From positions 124,001 through 188,000 of the forward strand of contig CANGEP010000003.1 of the NCBI GenBank assembly GCA_947452905.1: a DNA stretch of 64,000 bases. Direction: 5' to 3'. The position numbers and the translations under genes are program-made. Origin of the DNA: Bacteroidota bacterium. Its GTDB lineage: Bacteria > Bacteroidota > Bacteroidia > Chitinophagales > Chitinophagaceae. The notes under the pieces were generated by a model that was not told the origin of the DNA, searched no databases, and saw only the letters and a program-made list of their open reading frames with translations. Each line of letters starts with the position of its first letter. The stretch's first letter is position 1. Of this stretch, positions 62,585-64,000 are shown in pieces.

Positions 62585-62603
62585 TTTTAAGGTTCTTTTA
62601 AGG
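62585..62603 (+). promoter_or_regulatory. 11-bp-spaced direct repeat, likely response-regulator site
   Basis: TTTTAAGG (62585-62592) repeats exactly at 62596-62603, an 11-bp start-to-start spacing, as in OmpR/PhoB-family tandem half-sites. It lies 20 bp upstream of a TTTG-containing -7-like element (CAACTTTG, 62624-62631), in the 73-bp gap before the TolC-type gene. Autoregulation of the efflux genes is the likely use. Confidence 0.5.
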
Positions 62604-62652
62604 AGAACTAAAGTCAAAGCTTTCAACTTTGCTATACAATACTTATTGAACC

Positions 62653-63903
62653 ATGTTAAGACCTATTTTGATTGCTAATCTATTGTTTATAAGCATTTTA
62701 GTAAATGCTCAAACTGCTGTAACGCTTGATCAGTGTGAACAAAAGTTTATACAAAAGAATTTAAATTTATTAGCTGCTCAGTATAATTTAGATGCTACTA
62801 AAGCTTTAGTTGTACAAGCAAAAATTTGGGATAATCCTTATTTAAGTACCGAATTAAATGCCAGCAACCCCCAAAATGGGAAGTATTTTGATATTGGTAA
62901 TTCGGGTCAAAAAGCAGCTGCCATTCAACAGCTCATTTTATTGGGTGGGAAAAGAAAAAATCAAATTGAAATCGCCAAAACAAATCAAGCGCTCGCCGAA
63001 TTAGATTTACAAGACTTACTTCGTAATTTAAAATTTGCCTTAAGACAATCCTATTACACGCTCTATTTTAATAATGAAAAAATAGAAACTATTAATATCC
63101 AAATTAATAATTTAGACACATTGGTAAAAGCGTATGGTGTTCAATCTAATAAAGGGAATGTGCCTATCAAAGACTATTTACGCTTACAATCATTACTCTT
63201 GGATTTGAAAAATGACAAAATGGAATTGGTAAAAGATAATATTGAACAGCAATCTAGTTTGCATGTTTTATTATCAGACAGTAATGATATTAAACCTGTT
63301 TTATCTAAAGATTATTTAAGCAAGTTTATGCATACCAATCAAATTCGTTTAGCTGACTTGGAACAAATGGCCCTAATAGAAAGACCAGATTTTAATAAAA
63401 ATATACAAACTGTTAGAGCGACGGAGTTAAATGTAAAACTTCAAAAAGCAAATCGTGTTCCAGATGTTACAGTAGGTTCCTCTTGGGATCAGCATGGAGG
63501 TGCTTTTAATAATCAAGTAAACTTAACACTTGGATTACCATTGCCATTATGGAATCGTAATCAGGGAAATATTAAATACGCCTCATCTATGTATGAGCAG
63601 TCAAAAGTAAATCAACAATCAGAATCGGTTCAACTGCAATCAGAAGTGATTGCTAATTATAAAAAATGGGTGGAAGCCAAAAACAACTTTGCACAAATTT
63701 CCCTAACCAATTTTGATAGCTATCAAACAGTATATCAATCTATTGTTGATAATTTCAAAAAAGGGAATATCAGTATTTTAGAATTCACCGATTTCTTAGA
63801 AAGCTATAATCAAATGAGGTCGCATTATAATACACTTACAAAAAATATGGTATTAACAGCTGAAGCATTAAATACGGTAGTAAATAAAGAACTTTTTAAA
63901 TAA
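62653..63903 (+). CDS. TolC/CzcC-type outer-membrane efflux protein
   Basis: 416 residues, signal peptide ending SILVNAQ. Two repeated outer-membrane-factor halves are visible: the first with VTLDQCEQKFIQKNLNLLAAQYN, LGGKRKNQIEIAKTNQALAEL and FALRQSYYTLYF, and the second with LADLEQMALIERPDFNKNIQ, VGSSWDQHGGAFNNQVNLTLGLPLPL and RNQGNIKYA. The long helices carry the coiled-coil channel. Sequence style matches CzcC/CusC subunits of metal RND pumps. It is 7 bp before the lipoprotein gene at the window edge and downstream of its own two-component system, so it probably opens a metal-resistance operon. Confidence 0.92.
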   Translation: MLRPILIANLLFISILVNAQTAVTLDQCEQKFIQKNLNLLAAQYNLDATKALVVQAKIWDNPYLSTELNASNPQNGKYFDIGNSGQKAAAIQQLILLGGKRKNQIEIAKTNQALAELDLQDLLRNLKFALRQSYYTLYFNNEKIETINIQINNLDTLVKAYGVQSNKGNVPIKDYLRLQSLLLDLKNDKMELVKDNIEQQSSLHVLLSDSNDIKPVLSKDYLSKFMHTNQIRLADLEQMALIERPDFNKNIQTVRATELNVKLQKANRVPDVTVGSSWDQHGGAFNNQVNLTLGLPLPLWNRNQGNIKYASSMYEQSKVNQQSESVQLQSEVIANYKKWVEAKNNFAQISLTNFDSYQTVYQSIVDNFKKGNISILEFTDFLESYNQMRSHYNTLTKNMVLTAEALNTVVNKELFK

Positions 63904-63910
63904 ATTTTAA

Positions 63911-64000
63911 ATGAAAAATAGCACATTAATTAAACTATTTATTTTAGTAGTAACTATTTCTAGTTGCCAAACAAATCCAGAGGTAAAACAAATTAAGGAA
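63911..64000 (+). CDS. lipoprotein, N-terminal fragment; probably the RND efflux adaptor
   Basis: 30 codons are visible before the window ends. After MKNSTLIKLFILVVT comes ISSC, a lipobox, then QTNPEVKQ. The body is not visible. A lipoprotein directly after a CzcC/CusC-type channel is nearly always the CzcB/CusB periplasmic adaptor, so that is the expected identity; it rests on position only. Confidence 0.6.
   Translation, partial: MKNSTLIKLFILVVTISSCQTNPEVKQIKE

Noticed and set aside
1..64000. Mobile element, prophage or genomic island
   Set aside because: No transposase, integrase, terminal inverted repeats, phage structural genes or clear codon-use break were seen. The tRNA-like gene at 44240 is not flanked by an integrase or by a repeated 3' end.

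Overview
The window looks like an ordinary chromosomal stretch from a low-G+C member of the Bacteroidota, most likely the Chitinophagales (Chitinophagaceae-like freshwater or soil bacterium). The evidence is: a type IX secretion (T9SS) sorting domain on a giant surface protein, a TonB-dependent receptor with a carboxypeptidase-regulatory N-domain, DUF5916, DUF3570 and DUF4266 proteins, Tat-exported Gfo/Idh/MocA and M24 proteins, A-rich translation starts without Shine-Dalgarno motifs, and several perfect Bacteroidota -7 promoter elements (TAnnTTTG). I see no transposase, integrase, phage module, CRISPR array or rRNA.

Layout. 1-10 kb: a Tat-type oxidoreductase (cut by the window edge), a VIT1/CCC1-type metal transporter, two D-aminoacylase-type amidohydrolases flanking a Cys/Met-metabolism PLP enzyme, then an alpha/beta hydrolase, a Dabb protein, an aldo/keto reductase and a phytanoyl-CoA-dioxygenase-like enzyme. 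10-13 kb: a MacAB/LolCD-like ABC exporter (adaptor, permease, ATPase). 13-21.6 kb: a tightly packed minus-strand run (DUF5916 protein, sialate O-acetylesterase, serine hydrolase, MFS transporter, YncE/phosphoesterase fusion). 21.7-37.4 kb: a surface-protein locus with a Tat-exported M24 peptidase, a secreted protein with eight exact 48-bp repeats, a short T9SS-like protein, the 3,903-residue T9SS adhesin-like giant and a Thr-Pro lipoprotein closed by a strong terminator. 37.4-43.9 kb: YncE beta-propeller, TonB receptor and class V aminotransferase-fold protein in one run, then a DUF481-like outer-membrane protein with a Ca2+/Na+ exchanger.

43.9-44.5 kb is the only real gene desert and the most unusual part of the window. 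A perfect TAnnTTTG promoter is followed by a compact three-way-junction RNA, a 21-codon reading frame, a complete cloverleaf resembling tRNA-Cys(GCA) but with A33 instead of U33 and G73 instead of U73, and a strong intrinsic terminator. Together these form a candidate transcript of about 290 nt that I cannot assign to a known class.

44.5-47.4 kb: a thioredoxin / ApbE flavin transferase / DUF4266 / DUF3570 cassette, probably an envelope flavinylation system. 47.5-51.9 kb: S9 peptidase, Gfo/Idh oxidoreductase, a nucleotidyltransferase-GHMP kinase fusion and a RhaM-like mutarotase in overlapping order, suggesting sugar activation. 51.9-54.3 kb: a divergent TauE exporter and persulfide-dioxygenase/rhodanese protein with a Crp/Fnr-like palindrome between them. 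54.3-60.5 kb: penicillin acylase, a propeller-like secreted protein, a serine hydrolase and a UbiA-like membrane protein. 60.5-64 kb: an OmpR-type two-component system followed by a TolC/CzcC-type outer-membrane factor and the start of a lipoprotein that is probably the efflux adaptor, with 11-bp-spaced direct repeats upstream as a likely response-regulator site.
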